Shown: positions 8,537-19,400 of the stretch, piece by piece
How positions within the stretch are numbered: the stretch's first letter is position 1
Layout of the letters: every line of letters starts with the position of its first letter
Source: Chromera velia
Taxonomy: Eukaryota > Sar > Chromeraceae
Direction: 5' to 3'
Assembly: GCA_018398765.1 (NCBI GenBank)
Contig: JAHBMJ010001126.1
Coordinates: 1-27,500 of the forward strand
Length of the DNA: 27,500 nucleotides
The notes under the pieces: generated by a model
The model's input: only the letters and a program-made list of their open reading frames with translations
What the model was told of the DNA's origin: nothing
The model's database searches: none
Translations under genes and position numbers: made by a program

Positions 8537-11505
8537 TCACCCCTCTGCAATTTGACGAACACAGCCCGAGTTATCGAAGCCGGCAAATATAAACTTGACA
8601 GTGCCTGGATTTATAGGTTGATTTTCACGACTGCAGCTAGGGGGAGAGGGGGGAGCTTCCGCAGTAGTTGCTGAAGAGACAGCAACTGTGAGAGACTCTT
8701 TTGCACTTCCAGACTTGTCTGTGCCCTTGTGTTCTTTCCCTCTCCCTCCACTCTGTGTTGCCTGTGTGGGATCCACACTAGAGGTCCCTGACGTCGACGT
8801 AAGTGCTGTACTCGTCGCTTTGCGCACTGTCTCCCCCCCAATCTGCTTGTGCGGTCCACTCGAGGCTCCCTCTGAGGAAGTCGGTGTTTCCGTCGACCTT
8901 CTTTCTGTGCCGTCTCTCTTTGGACTTTGGACAGCAGAGGGGGAAGGGGCAGCGATAGAGGAAGAGACAGGTTTGCCATCTTCTCTACTGAACTCGCCTG
9001 TTTGGTCTTTTGATGGGCCTCCTACGGTTTTTGTTTTTTTGCTGGAACCGGAGGACGATGGAGGGGGCTGCTGGGCGGAGGACGGAGCCGAACTGTTTGC
9101 TTTTCCTTCCTCTACCGTGTTCTGTTCACCCTTTGCGTTGTTCACATCTCGCCCCTGCGCGTGTCCCTCCCCCCTCTCCTCTTCACCACTGAGAGGAACC
9201 TCCTTTGGTGGCAGGACGATCAAACGATTCGCAGCCCCCAGACCGACCTGACTCTGCACGTTGTGGCCCCATCCGAACACACGACCGTCCCTCAGGTGGG
9301 CAAGACAGTGACTCCGACCGCACCGAATGTCTTCGTGGAGGACAAACCTGTATGCGCATGTGCATGCATGCATCCATGAGTGTCCTGTGTGTCATCATCA
9401 TGTCACCATCATGAAGTGCTTGGCGGTCGATGAAAGAGTCTGTCGTTTGTGTGCGTTCTTGGCGAAATGATGCGGAACAAAGAGAGAGCGTAGAGCAGAA
9501 CGGGTGGGGCAAAGAAGTCATACCTGCATGCATATCTATTTCAGTATTCGAGCAACAGAGAAATTCGGTCCCAAAGTGTTCCTTCGTGAAGTTCGCAAAA
9601 GAAGAGCAACGAATAGGAAAACTGATCGGGTCGTGTAAAATCTTTGGGACAGACAATTGGACAACACACAAAAGGAACAAGCAACAAGAGAGGCAATGCA
9701 TTCAATGACTGAAACGTACTTGGGCGTTCTCGTGAAGTTGAGCGTTTGGTGCCTTTGGTGAAAGGACCGTCCGCACTGTCCGTTTGCGTTGTCCCCAGAG
9801 CACGCGACGATGTTGCTCTCCTTCTCTTTTGGTTCCTTCGAGACCTCTCCGTGCACAAACACGCTGAAATTTCCTCCACATCTGAAATGGGAATTGTTCA
9901 GGAGAACCAAAAGAAATGAAAGAGAAGAACAAATGAGAACGGAGAGAGACAGCGGGGTGGAAAGGGAAACTCCAACTGATAAAAACATGCTCATGGAGCG
10001 ACTGCACTATATATATTGAATCCACCAAATTTGGGGGCAACAGAAGAGAGAGGAGAAAAAGGGAGAAGCGTGGAAGGAATGTAGGCAGAATTCGTCACAG
10101 ATGCCAGACATAACCCGTCTGTTTGCATCTACATTCATCCCTCCACGAGGTCCCATCGCAATCACACAGACATGTACCTGATGGCATGACACGGTTTCAG
10201 GGGTTTTGTGCCTGTTGGGGGTTCCTTCGTTCTTGTTGGAGCAAAGACAATGGGTCTGTTCAGGTGTGCGCCCTGTGAGTGTCTGGAGTCTCCCAAAGAG
10301 AGCTGGACCCTGGAATCGTCCCCAAAGGCGAAAGCGTTACCCCCCTCGTCTAGGCACACCGTGTGACTCTCCCCGCACGCAACCTGCAGCAACGAAGGCA
10401 TAAACAAGTCCTCGAGCGTGAATGCGTTGGAGAGCACACTAGGGAAGGCACGTCAGTCTAAAACCAGGGAGGTCCAAAAAGAGGGGTGAGGGGGCAAAAA
10501 CTGGCTGGCCCCGTAAAAACAGATGGGGCAATCAGGGCTCGTCAAATGGGATTTGTGATCTGAGAGAGACGGACACAGCACGTAATGGGTTCTTTCTTCT
10601 CTCCTTTTCGCTCAGCTTCTGGGCACATTGTCAAAACGAATAGATGGGAGAACGGATCGGAGAAAGAGGCCTCGCGATCTATATCCCTTTCTTTCCATTT
10701 CAGTGATTCAAAAGCAGATGGAAGGACTTCGTCGACCTCTTCTATTTTTTGCAGCCTTCCTCTCTCACGCACTGCGACTGCAGAGGTGACCTTGTGATCT
10801 TCCCACTCAATGACCTTCCTTCAGGCACAGACAGAATGAGATAGAGGGATTTGTTCTTCACGCAGACAAAGACAGGCGCAGACAGACTGTGTGTATGCTT
10901 CTCTTCACCTCTCTTCTTCTTACACAAAAAAACAGACTGACACCTAGTCGCTCCGTCCTTCATCTTGCTTCCTCTTTTTCCAGTATGTAAAGGAGAATTC
11001 CACATCAAGCCTTCAGAGCAGTGCCTCTGCCTTCACCAGAAAGCAAGCCGACACACAGATGCCCACCAGATGGAGGCCGCCGGTCCCTCCGGAGATCGAC
11101 GTACCTGTGTAATCCGAGGTGTCGTGTTCCCCCCTGGGAGAGAAAAGCCAACTTCCGATACAGAGAAATCAGAAAACCCTGACGTTCCTGTGGCTTCCTC
11201 TTTTTCGGTCGGCTCGTGACCGCATTGCCCGTGCTTGTTGTTTCCTGCACGCAAACACACCGCGCAGCTCGCACAGCATGCTAATAAATTAATGCCTCCC
11301 GCTGCGAAGCTAGCCAGCAGAGCACTAACTGTTGAGACAAAGGACAACAGACAGAGACAAAGAGTGAAGGAGGGATCAGTATGCTAGAAGGAAAGGGAGG
11401 TTGACGCAAACACGCCTCTTTTTGCAAGGTTTGCTTCTCCTTCCCCCCCCAAAAGTCCCGTCCGTTTCTTGACGACGCTTCCTTGTGCTCAGCGCCGTGC
11501 CGCAC

Positions 11506-11548
<43 letters not shown>

Positions 11549-12699
11549 TGTGCATCCATCCTTCCGTATCTACGCTTTTCCTGTCTATCCCTCTCCCTCT
11601 CCGTCTCTGCGTGTGTGTGTGTGTGTGTGTGTTGATCCGTCGACATACCTCCACAGAGAAGCCGTCCCTCTGACGTAACGAAGCACGCATGGTCGAATCC
11701 CACAGAGAAGCTCTCCACACGATTCCACGAAAGGGGCCACCAGGAGGGACGCGGAAGACCCTCAACTAAACGCAAATCACACTGCACAATCGCACGAGGA
11801 GGAGAAGTAGGAGCACTCCTCTCCCGCTTCTTCATGTCTGCCTCTTTATCTTTTCCTTTCTCTCCTGTCCCTGCCTGTCCACTTTCGACTCCGCCCACTG
11901 CCAGAGCCTCCTGGAGAAGGCTCTCCACCCGATCGAAGAAAAACATCACCCCCCCAGTCGAGAGAACCCAGATGCCCTCTCGACTACACCCGACGTCAGC
12001 AACACGAACAGGAGAGCCAGGGCCGAGCTGGGAACTTCGCAGATCCAACTCAAAGGGAGAGACATAAACTGGTTCTTCCTGATTGGCTTTTGCCTTCGTT
12101 TGGGACTCTTGATTGGCTTTTGTTTTCGTCGGGGCTTTTTCTTTCTCTACTTGCTTGTCTGTTGGAATGGAGACGGACACAGACGGGGGGGGAGACGGGG
12201 ACCGTGAGGGTTGAAGAACGGATCCCCACAAGAACAGACGGCCATCCTCTGATGCTGCAATCCCAAAGAAAGGACCAAAGGCCAGCCGTCTCCATTTGAA
12301 ACCTTCAGTAGCAGCGGAAGCCGCAGAGGGGGAAGGAGAAGGAAGAGAATGAGAACGGAACCAGGGAGGTTCAATCGGATGTCCAACTGTCGTCTCTCCC
12401 ATCTTAACTAGTGTATTTCCGTTCGGCAGAGCCTCCTTTCGTCCCCACATTAACACCTGCTCTCTTTCGCGCACACCCCCTTTCTTCTTCACCGCGGTGC
12501 CGTCTCTGCTCTTTTGGGTCGTGCTTGCAGTTGTGCTGTAAGGTGATGAATCGCAGAGAGCCACGCGCTGTCTGAAGGCTGAGAGCACCCTGTAGCTTTC
12601 CCGCTCCCCGTCTTCCTTCCTCTCCCCTGCCCAAAGCCTCTGGAGGACCCAGAGGGAGGCAGCGGCTACAGGACCGTACAGCTTGACGTGGCGCCACAT
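8537..12699 (-). CDS. RCC1-repeat (seven-bladed propeller) protein, five exons, 789 aa
   Basis: Exons on the minus strand: 12699-11649, 11244-11105, 10383-10178, 9881-9720 and 9347-8537. They sum to 2370 nt and stay in frame from ATG to stop, with donors GTATGT, GTACGT, GTACAT and GTACGT and AG acceptors. RCC1 blades are seen at about residues 81-86, 135-160 (LAFGPFFGIAASEDGRLFLW), 230-255, 330-360 (HACFVTSEGRLLCGG then NNKHGQCG across intron 1), 398-428 (CGESHTVCLDEGGNAFAFG), 465-500 (ACSGDNANGQCG) and 525-560 (CGRSHCLAHLRDGRVFGWG). A closing strand lies near 770-789. About 190 Ser/Pro/Thr-rich residues are inserted in the last blade. The N-terminus has a hydrophobic stretch (GPVAAASLWVLQRLWAG) among basic residues, which would fit mitochondrial import as in RCC1L/Fmp25. 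That assignment is inference; the propeller family is clear, its partner is not. Confidence 0.88.
11508..11634. repeat. Microsatellites (GA)n and (GT)n in intron 1 of the RCC1 gene
   Basis: A GA run of about 30 bp (11508-11541) and a GT run of about 22 bp (11611-11632) lie inside the 404-bp intron 11245-11648. The Ser-Leu and His-Thr repeats seen if the exon-1 frame is extended come from here. Confidence 0.85.
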
Positions 12700-13630
12700 C
12701 CATCCGATCGAGATGGGACCAGACTGAATTCAGAAGAGAATCGAGCCGGCCGCGTGACGGAAAGGATACAGGGAAGCCCTGTTGAGAAACGGCAAGTTAA
12801 CTGACTCGATTCGATACGGGGAGAACGACACTCGCACTATCGACAGCACAGACACAAAACCGGACAACGATGCCTGCCGTCTCGTGTTTGTTTCTCGCTC
12901 TTCCAGACTGAGGTATGACGAAGCGGCCTCCCCTGCCGCTCCTTTCAATGAATCGAATCACAGTGGTACTGGTGACTGCACAAACACCTTCCGAGGCCCT
13001 TTGTGGTGGGTGTCAGACTGCAACTGAATGAAACAGCTGCATGATCGATCGTGCGTGAAAGATTGGAGCTAGGCGGACTCATGGAGTGGACCGCGCGCCT
13101 TGGGGCCGTCCCGGCGGCCGAGAGCCCGGCCGGGCCGGCAGGGCCGGCCGGCAGCGGCGCGCCGCATGCACAAAAAAACGCGCTTTCTGGGACCCGGCCG
13201 CGGGCCCTGCATGCAAAAGATCCTCAGTGAGCTATAGAGCCGTCTCGCGTCGGCGGTGAATGTCGATCCAATGTCTTTCCGGCTTGCAATCCCGAATCTT
13301 AATTCTCCATCCATGCATGCAGCACCTTCACAGAGGAACACCCCACTTCAGTAGAAGCTGTATAGAATTCACTGATTGGCGATTTTGGAGACAGTTACTG
13401 TGCACCTAACTGTCTCTAGGAAATCTTGATGCACGTCTGAGTGTGGAGCTTTTTTGAAAATCTTCGGTGCTCCTGCGCTCGTCTCTCCCTCCCTTGAAAG
13501 GAGCTATATATATCACGCGCAGGGGGGACCTAGCAAGCTCTCGTCGAGTGCTTGTCTGCGGGAAGCTTTACCCTGCTCCACAGCATTTCGGAAGTTGGAA
13601 GTTTCTTCTGCCCCGAAAGCAGAGAGAAAA
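12700..13630. promoter_or_regulatory. Divergent intergenic region with GC-rich core and TGCATGCA motifs
   Basis: This 931-bp region separates the start codons of the RCC1 gene (minus) and the ATP synthase gene (plus), so it should hold both promoters. A very GC-rich core (about 13085-13215) contains several CCGGCC words and ends in GGCCCTGCATGCA (13203-13215). A second TGCATGCA is at 13314-13321. TATATATAT at 13505-13513 lies about 120 bp before the ATP synthase ATG and could be a TATA element. TGCATGC is a known ApiAP2-type promoter motif in apicomplexans; a role here is inference. Confidence 0.45.
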
Positions 13631-14095
13631 ATGGCGCTGCGTCTCTGTCGATTTCTTCGGCAGGCGGAGGAGGGCATAAAAAATCGCCTGCTCCTCACTC
13701 TCGCATCTCCTGCTGAATGCATTTTCCACAAGAAGCCTGTAGACTCTGTAACTGTCCCAGGAGTCGAGGGTGCGTTCACCCTGACAAACAACCATAGTCA
13801 GGTCGTCTCCCAATTGGGCCCTGGTGTTGTGACTGTGAGGGGTGCGGGGGGGGAGCCGAAGGAATATTTCGTGTCTGACGGGTTTGCAATGTTGAAGGCG
13901 GCCAGTGACGGCTCTGGGTGCTGTACAGCAGAGGTCGTGGGGGTCGAGGTCGTACCGACCGACGCCATCGACAAGGACAAGGCCACACAGGTGCTCTCCT
14001 CTGTGATGTCGGGACCAAAGGAGTCCGAGTGGGACAAACTGAAGGTCCTACTCAGCCAAAAACTACTTTCAGCTGCTATTAAAGCAGCGCGCTGA
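13631..14095 (+). CDS. ATP5F1D: Mitochondrial ATP synthase F1 subunit delta (bacterial epsilon homologue)
   Basis: A single-exon gene of 154 aa. This subunit sits on the central stalk with gamma and couples proton-driven c-ring rotation to the F1 head at the mitochondrial inner membrane. The first 25 or so residues (MALRLCRFLRQAEEGIKNR) are basic and amphipathic, as in an import presequence. The N-terminal beta-sandwich follows: LTLASPAECIF, then VDSVTVPGVEGAFTLTNNHS, QLGPGVVTVRG and KEYFVSDGFAML. A C-terminal helical pair covers about residues 110-154. Length suits mitochondrial delta. I chose the ATG at 13631 because AAAATGG is a good context and a TATA-like element lies at 13505; the in-frame ATG at 13454 would place that element inside the coding region. 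It diverges from the RCC1 gene. No stop, shift or missing segment is seen. Confidence 0.93.
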   Translation: MALRLCRFLRQAEEGIKNRLLLTLASPAECIFHKKPVDSVTVPGVEGAFTLTNNHSQVVSQLGPGVVTVRGAGGEPKEYFVSDGFAMLKAASDGSGCCTAEVVGVEVVPTDAIDKDKATQVLSSVMSGPKESEWDKLKVLLSQKLLSAAIKAAR

Positions 14096-15295
14096 CTGCA
14101 GTGTGTGTGCCGTCGAATTCCTGCTTTCTTCGCGCACCTCTACTGTCTTGCTTCTTGCCGCATCTCCAACCGTCTCGTTACTGTTTGCTCTGATTCAACG
14201 GGAGTTGGCGGATTCCTTCTCTTCTTCCTTTGGCTTTATTTGCAAGGAAGACTGAAGAAATTCCTCACGCAGACTTGCGTGAACAATAGAGAACTGATTC
14301 AGTCGCTTTGTTCGTCTTTCTCTCCATCAATCGAATCGAAAAGGGAGGTTGTTTTTCAGCGATCTTTCTCACTCAGAGGGGAAGAGGGGACAAGCAGTCT
14401 TGAAGCAGAAGACAGGGCTCTGGCTGTCAGTGCTCACCAACAAACTCTGTTTTGGCAAATTGGCATGCTGGTGTGTCGCTGGGCTTTTCTGGCATGACAG
14501 AGAGGGGCATGATTCTAGGCGTGAATCCCGGGTGATAGATGTGGAACCCATAAAATATTCATCATCATCTCATCATACGCCGTTGCCAATCCGTCGCCGT
14601 CAGCCCATTTCTAGGGTCTAGCGTTTGGCGGCAGCGCACGAGGAGCTAGACGAGGAGTTTGAATTTTACAGCAGTATTAATTTTATTCCAAATGCATTTC
14701 TAATTACCAGTCTAATTATTTAATCCCCTGCAAATGTCTGTATGCAAGGAGAAATCGTCGTCAAATTTATTGATTGATTTACACTATCCGCATAAGAGTA
14801 ACGGCTCTAGAATAGTAACGAGGCGGCCGCTAGGCCGCCGAGTTACGGTGTTTTAGTAGCTGAAGCTTTAAAATGGTGAAATACGGAAAAACAGGAACGC
14901 AGCCCGCAGCCCGCTGATAATAGCCTGATATTATTAGTGATATACGATTATTCAGTTCCCTATATCAAATACTAGGAAAAAGACTGAATTCAATCTGTTT
15001 AAAACTTGCTTTTCGACGTCTATCGCTACCTTTACATTCAAAAGTTTGACAAAACAATATAAAAGATTGACTCTGCAAGCCCTTGTAGTCTTCTTAATTG
15101 CTGGCTTTAGCCTTTGCCTTGCCTTTTAGCCTTCCTCTGCCCTTCGCCTTTACCTTTGCGGGCCATGGCGGCAGAGGGCTGCTTTGAGAAAGACGAACTC
15201 AAAGATGCCCACCCTGATCTAGCTACTAGCCCTGCAGAAACAGCTCGCTCTCTGCAGTTCGCAAAGAGAGCTAGAAAGAGAGGGTGTAGTTTGCA
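14096..15295. other. 3' flank of the ATP synthase gene and AT-rich spacer
   Basis: No gene supported. A 130-codon open frame just after the ATP synthase stop has no family features and is taken as 3' UTR. A short CATCATCAT tract lies at about 14560. From about 14650 the DNA is AT-rich. It holds a perfect GGCGGCC-GCTA-GGCCGCC hairpin at 14822-14839, followed by GTTACGGTGTTTT and, inverted, AAATACGGAAAAACA, a relative of the ATTACGG repeat. Confidence 0.4.
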
Positions 15296-15333
15296 ACACA
15301 CACAGACACACACAGTCACACACACACATACAC

Positions 15334-15381
<48 letters not shown>

Positions 15382-15405
15382 ACACACACATACAGACATA
15401 CATAT
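15296..15405. repeat. (CA)n microsatellite
   Basis: About 110 bp of CA repeats with occasional TACA and GTCA interruptions. The overlapping His-Thr and Cys-Val ORFs are products of this repeat. Confidence 0.9.
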
Positions 15406-15779
15406 ACCAAAGCTTGTTTAGAAATATTAAAGAAGAGAAAGCAGGTATGGAAGAGAAACGGTGTTGCATCGCACAGAAGTGACTCATCTACAGACCATAA
15501 GGTTGTTGGCATCTCTTGCTTTGACCCCTGCTTTCACACTACTGAGCATGGAAATGCAGATACATACTATTAATGCCACTGAATTATATATTCATGCTCA
15601 CATACAAACACATTTACGCAAAGACTGGCACAGACAGAGAGAATACGTCCATCCATCCTTAGTTGAACCTATCCACTTGTATACACGCTTCATATACTCA
15701 GCAAACTCTCGCTCGAACTGTGCGGCATTCATTCATCATTTATTCATTCACCCACTCCTTCATTCACTGGCGCCCTTAT
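15406..15779. other. No gene recognised
   Basis: Mixed DNA between two microsatellites, with open plus-strand frames lacking any motif. Confidence 0.35.
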
Positions 15780-16115
15780 TCTCTCACTCACTCAGCGACT
15801 CACCCACCTAGCCTCACTCACTCATTCACTCACTCATTCATTCACTCACTCATTCACTCACTCACTCACTCACTCACTCATTCACTCACTTACTTATTCA
15901 CTCACTCGCTCATCCCGACATTTACTCACTCATCAATCCATCCTCGTCATCCATCCATCCATCCATCCATCCATCCATCCATCTATTCATTTATTCATTC
16001 ATTCATTCATTCACTCATTCACCCCTGCTGACCTTCGCAGGGAGTTATTTTGTCAGGCAGGCAGTCAGGCACAGGAAAGAACAGACAGGCACAGGCAGGC
16101 ACAAACATACTTTTC
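15780..16115. repeat. Tetranucleotide repeat tract: (CACT/CATT)n, (ATCC)n, (CAGG)n
   Basis: ACTC and ATTC repeats fill about 15780-15935 and 15983-16022. An ATCC run lies at about 15940-15983 and CAGG/CAGACAGG words at 16055-16110. The Ser-Leu-Thr-His open frame across it is an artefact. Confidence 0.9.
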
Positions 16116-16404
16116 CCATCTATCTCCATCTCCAGCACGCTTTCTCTGTCTGAAGGCGTGTATACTGGTTGTGGCGATTTTTGTGTCAAAAGATTAACAG
16201 CAACTTAACAAGATCATGCCTCATCGGTTAATAGTGGTTAATTGGCTCCTCGTGGCTCCTTTGCCTTACCGGTCTTAGAGTCAATGCAATCATTCGCTTG
16301 TATATATGCAAACATGTATATGCATGCATGCATGCACATGATTGAACGCACGACTAAATTGTAAGATACACTGCATTAAGAACCGCGCACGAGATTTCTA
16401 TGCT
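16116..16404. other. No gene recognised; contains a (TGCA)n tract
   Basis: Unremarkable DNA except for TATATGCATGCATGCATGCA-like sequence at about 16317-16338 and a repeated GGTTAAT phrase at about 16226. Confidence 0.35.
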
Positions 16405-16520
16405 TAGGCCCTATATTGGCCGCACAACGCCCGAATTACGGTTTTTCTGTATAATTTTCGGCGCCAAATTACGGAAAAACCGTAACAAAAAAAGTTATAA
16501 TCCGTAATTTCCTCACAGAC
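16405..16520. repeat. ATTACGG-family inverted repeat
   Basis: TTACGGTTTTTC (16436-16447) is exactly inverted at 16474-16485, giving a 12-bp stem around a 26-nt loop with a central GGCGCC. TAGGCC precedes it and a further ATCCGTAATTT follows. The TAGGCC...ATTACGG order matches the satellite units near the start of the window. Confidence 0.65.
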
Positions 16521-17536
16521 CCCCATCGTAACCTTTATGCGGACAGTGTGGAATCACTGTAGATTGATTTACTCTTTTAAACTTAACTAATTAAAGTTTT
16601 TAATACATATATATAAGCAGTATACAGGCACTTAGATGGGCACGACAATGAAGGGGTAACTTAGAGGTTTTTGATCTTGATCTTGTCATGTGAGTGATAA
16701 TAAATCGACGATCGTCTAGACGATCGTGCCTTTCTGGTTAAAAGAGAAGCGTAATTCGTAAAACACGTCACAACAGTCTGTCCTTCTTTCTCTTTTCTTC
16801 CTTTCTTTCTTTCTTTCTTTTTTTCTTCCTTTTCCCTCACTTCCTCTCACTCTTTCCCCATCGTTGTTCATTCTTGACGACCGTACTTGTTTTTAAGGGG
16901 AATATTTCGTTATGTTAGTCCGAGTATGTTTCATCCGATTGATTGATTGATTGATTGATTGATGAACAAACAAGGGCGGAACGGAATCAATCGGGGGGTG
17001 AGCAAAAAGCATATAGGGGGGGAAACGCGAGACGGACGACCCCAAGAGGCCCAGGCTGCGGGGCTCGGATGGCACCCCTTGCGTGAGTATGGGAGGCGGT
17101 GGGAGGTGACGGGCTCAAGCCTGCACGGGTACGGGGGGGTGCACGGGGCGCTCGTGCTCGTGCGGTTCACAAAGGGGTCTGCGAGTGGGGTACATGCTAC
17201 GTGCGGCTTTTCCGTTCTTCTTCTCCCTTTTTCTCCCTTTTTTGAATTTTTTTATCATGCTTACTACTCGCAATTTCACTCCCCTGGAAAACAAGTCGTG
17301 CCTCAGGGATGAACCGACCGAACTGACTGAACTGACTGAACTGACCGAACCGCAGGAACTGAACTGAGAGAGAAACCTTTACTTGTACATCTTCGGCAGA
17401 AAAGATAGGGAATCTAAGGAGATTGGGAGTTCTGATCTTTTTCTCTTTCCGTCTCCTTCTGTTCCACTGAGGGTGATTTTCTTTAGAGGTCATCTGACAG
17501 ACCTTTAACTGACATGAACTGACAGAAGGAATCTCA
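16521..17536. other. No convincing gene; several simple repeats
   Basis: Contains a (CTTT)n tract (about 16790-16825), a (GATT)n tract (about 16937-16962) and an ACTGA/ACCGA repeat (about 17317-17370). A G-rich segment at 16975-17180 is open on the plus strand but shows no motif. Confidence 0.4.
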
Positions 17537-17772
17537 CTAGCCCGTGACCCTTGGGGGAAAAAAAGACACAGAAACAGAGGAGTCTGTCTCCATCCTTTCT
17601 GTTCCCCCTGAGGTACTTGTTTTTTCCTTTTCCTTCTCGTTTCCCCCTCCGCTCGGGCGTGCTAGTGCTGTTCTGGCGCTTTGATCGGTCATGGGGACCC
17701 TCTTCCGGGCGAAATGCAGGCAGTCCTCAATCGTCTCAAGGGTGGGATAGAGAGCGTGTTGTAACTTAGCCT
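17537..17772 (-). CDS. Candidate terminal exon of an unknown protein
   Basis: On the minus strand a strong acceptor (pyrimidine-rich, TCTCTTACAG) precedes an open frame from 17772 to a TAG at 17537. Its first 30 residues look like real protein (AKLQHALYPTLETIEDCLHF, then ARKRVPMTDQ). The rest is polar and low-complexity. No upstream exon with a matching phase could be fixed. A second minus-strand open piece at about 18167-17993, also preceded by an acceptor (TTTGTCTTGTAG), may belong to it. No family is recognised. Confidence 0.3.
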
Positions 17773-19400
17773 GTAAGAGAATTACCAGATGAAGCAAAGG
17801 CCTGTTTACTTAGAGGTGGAGCCACCCTCCACTTCCATCCGCCTCCCCACCCCTGTCAGGCTCCCATCGATTCAATTTACCCCAGTGGGGCCTAAGTCGA
17901 AAGTTTAACTCTATGTATGACGCTCTAGGTTGGCCAGAGTCTATACGGCTCACCGGCTTTAACCCCATACATCATCATTATCATCATCATCATCAGATGT
18001 AAAGGCTTAGGCTGCGTGTGTGCAACAAAAAAGTTGATGGAAAACGGTCTGGAAGAGATTCCAGGCGGGCCACGGGGTGTGGTGACATACTGTGGTCACT
18101 GTAAACTAAGCTAGTCCGAGCCTCGGCGCTGGCACCGATGGGGCACACACCCTTGCCGTTTGCGGGGGCGACCTCTACAAGACAAAACGGCAACAATGCT
18201 CAAGGGCACAAATAAATCACTTATCACTCATCACTTAAACCCCTATTAAATCTTATATAGTGATGCCACTATAATATAAAATCAATCAATCAATCAATAA
18301 AAATCATGATAAATCATGTAAACTTAGTAAACCGACTTATAAAATATTGTACCAATGTAACAGGCTACTAGCAGTAGCAACTGGTGCTTACTGCTCATCG
18401 TACGAAAGTACTGCGAAACGGTTTGTATAGGTATGTATCATGCTAGGTATCATGCATGTTGAATGATCATGCGATACACGACTTTCGGATCAGGCAAGAT
18501 CATGGTGTCACAATTTGAATGGAGATAGACACGCTATCATACACTGGCAGACACTTTTTGAAGCCATAGTAATGCTCTGACTAGCTCCCACCCACTCCAA
18601 ACGATGTGTGTATTGATTTCTGCTATAGGATTCACGAGAGTAGGACAGACTGCAACACATATGAAGACTCTCTGACATTCAATGTAGCAACCTGACAAGG
18701 AAGCCTTCCTCGCCCTCGCACTTAAGGAGAATTCGACATAGAATTCCGCTGCCACCGTCGCGACGAGACTCCGATGAAAAGAAAAGTCTAGCTATGATTA
18801 CAAAGAACGTGGAAAACAGGAAGTTATTGTCCCGGCAGGCCACGATCGAGACTCTCTTCCTCTGTCTGTTTGTCTCTGTCTCTCTCTCACACACACGTCA
18901 GCATGTCGGCCTTCATTTTCATCCATAGCCCCTCCTTCACTCCGCTTTTCGTCGCTTCACGTTGACAGTGTATTTGTCTGTCTGTCCATCGGCCTGCGGA
19001 GAAAATAGGTGAGGAGCTGAATCTGTCTTTTCCTTGGTCTACCTGTCCATGACAAGAATTAAGAGACAGTTCACGAACACCAGCACTCCCAGGAGGGAAT
19101 TTGACAGCTCCACCACGGAGGGAAACAGGAAGGAAGGACATGCATGCAGAGAGAATGTAAGGGATCGATGCACCCATGTGATTGACAAATAGGAGAACAG
19201 AAGGACGGACTCCCCCTCTTGCGAGTTACCACTAAGGCACTGGGAAGACGCAGAGACAGGAATCCTGTTCTCTCCTCTGTTTTTTCTGTTGTCTTTCTAT
19301 CCTCCTGTCCCTTCCCTCTTCTATCAATCGTGGTGCGACTGCTCGCTTCTCCCTGCGAGGTCTCCGACGAGTCTACGGATCCATCCATCCCTCCATGCAT
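17773..19400. other. No gene supported; 3' flank of APN1 at the right end
   Basis: A (CAT)n tract at about 17970-17997 follows a unique stretch and could be the tail of a non-LTR element. An AATC run lies at about 18280-18300 and a repeated GTATCATGC phrase at about 18433-18452. The last several hundred bases before 19401 are probably the APN1 3' UTR and downstream region. Confidence 0.4.

Noticed and set aside
8688-9251. 187-aa plus-strand ORF
   Set aside because: It is the antisense shadow of the low-complexity exon 5 of the RCC1 gene.
11281-11648. Continuation of the RCC1 exon-1 frame to a stop at 11281
   Set aside because: It reads through a GTATGT donor into microsatellite DNA; splicing at 11649/11244 restores an RCC1 blade in frame.
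13069-13341. 90-aa minus-strand ORF in the divergent intergenic region
   Set aside because: It comes from the GC-rich core, with Arg/Gly/Pro bias and no family features.
13454-13630. In-frame upstream ATG of the ATP synthase gene
   Set aside because: It adds 59 residues without conservation and would place the TATA-like element inside the coding region; the ATG at 13631 has better context and starts a presequence.
14105-14497. 130-aa ORF just downstream of the ATP synthase gene
   Set aside because: No motif, and its position fits a 3' UTR; a second cistron is not expected in this kind of genome.
15107-15512. ORFs with Cys-Val or His-Thr repeats, and a basic C-terminus (MARKGKGEGQRKAKRQGKG)
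   Set aside because: Most of the frame is the (CA)n tract; the basic tail comes from a short GCCTTT-like hexamer repeat.
15780-16020. CRISPR-like array
   Set aside because: Units are 4 bp with no unique spacers; this is a microsatellite in eukaryotic DNA.
15663-16031. Plus-strand Ser-Leu-Thr-His-repeat ORF
   Set aside because: Pure product of tetranucleotide repeats in one frame.
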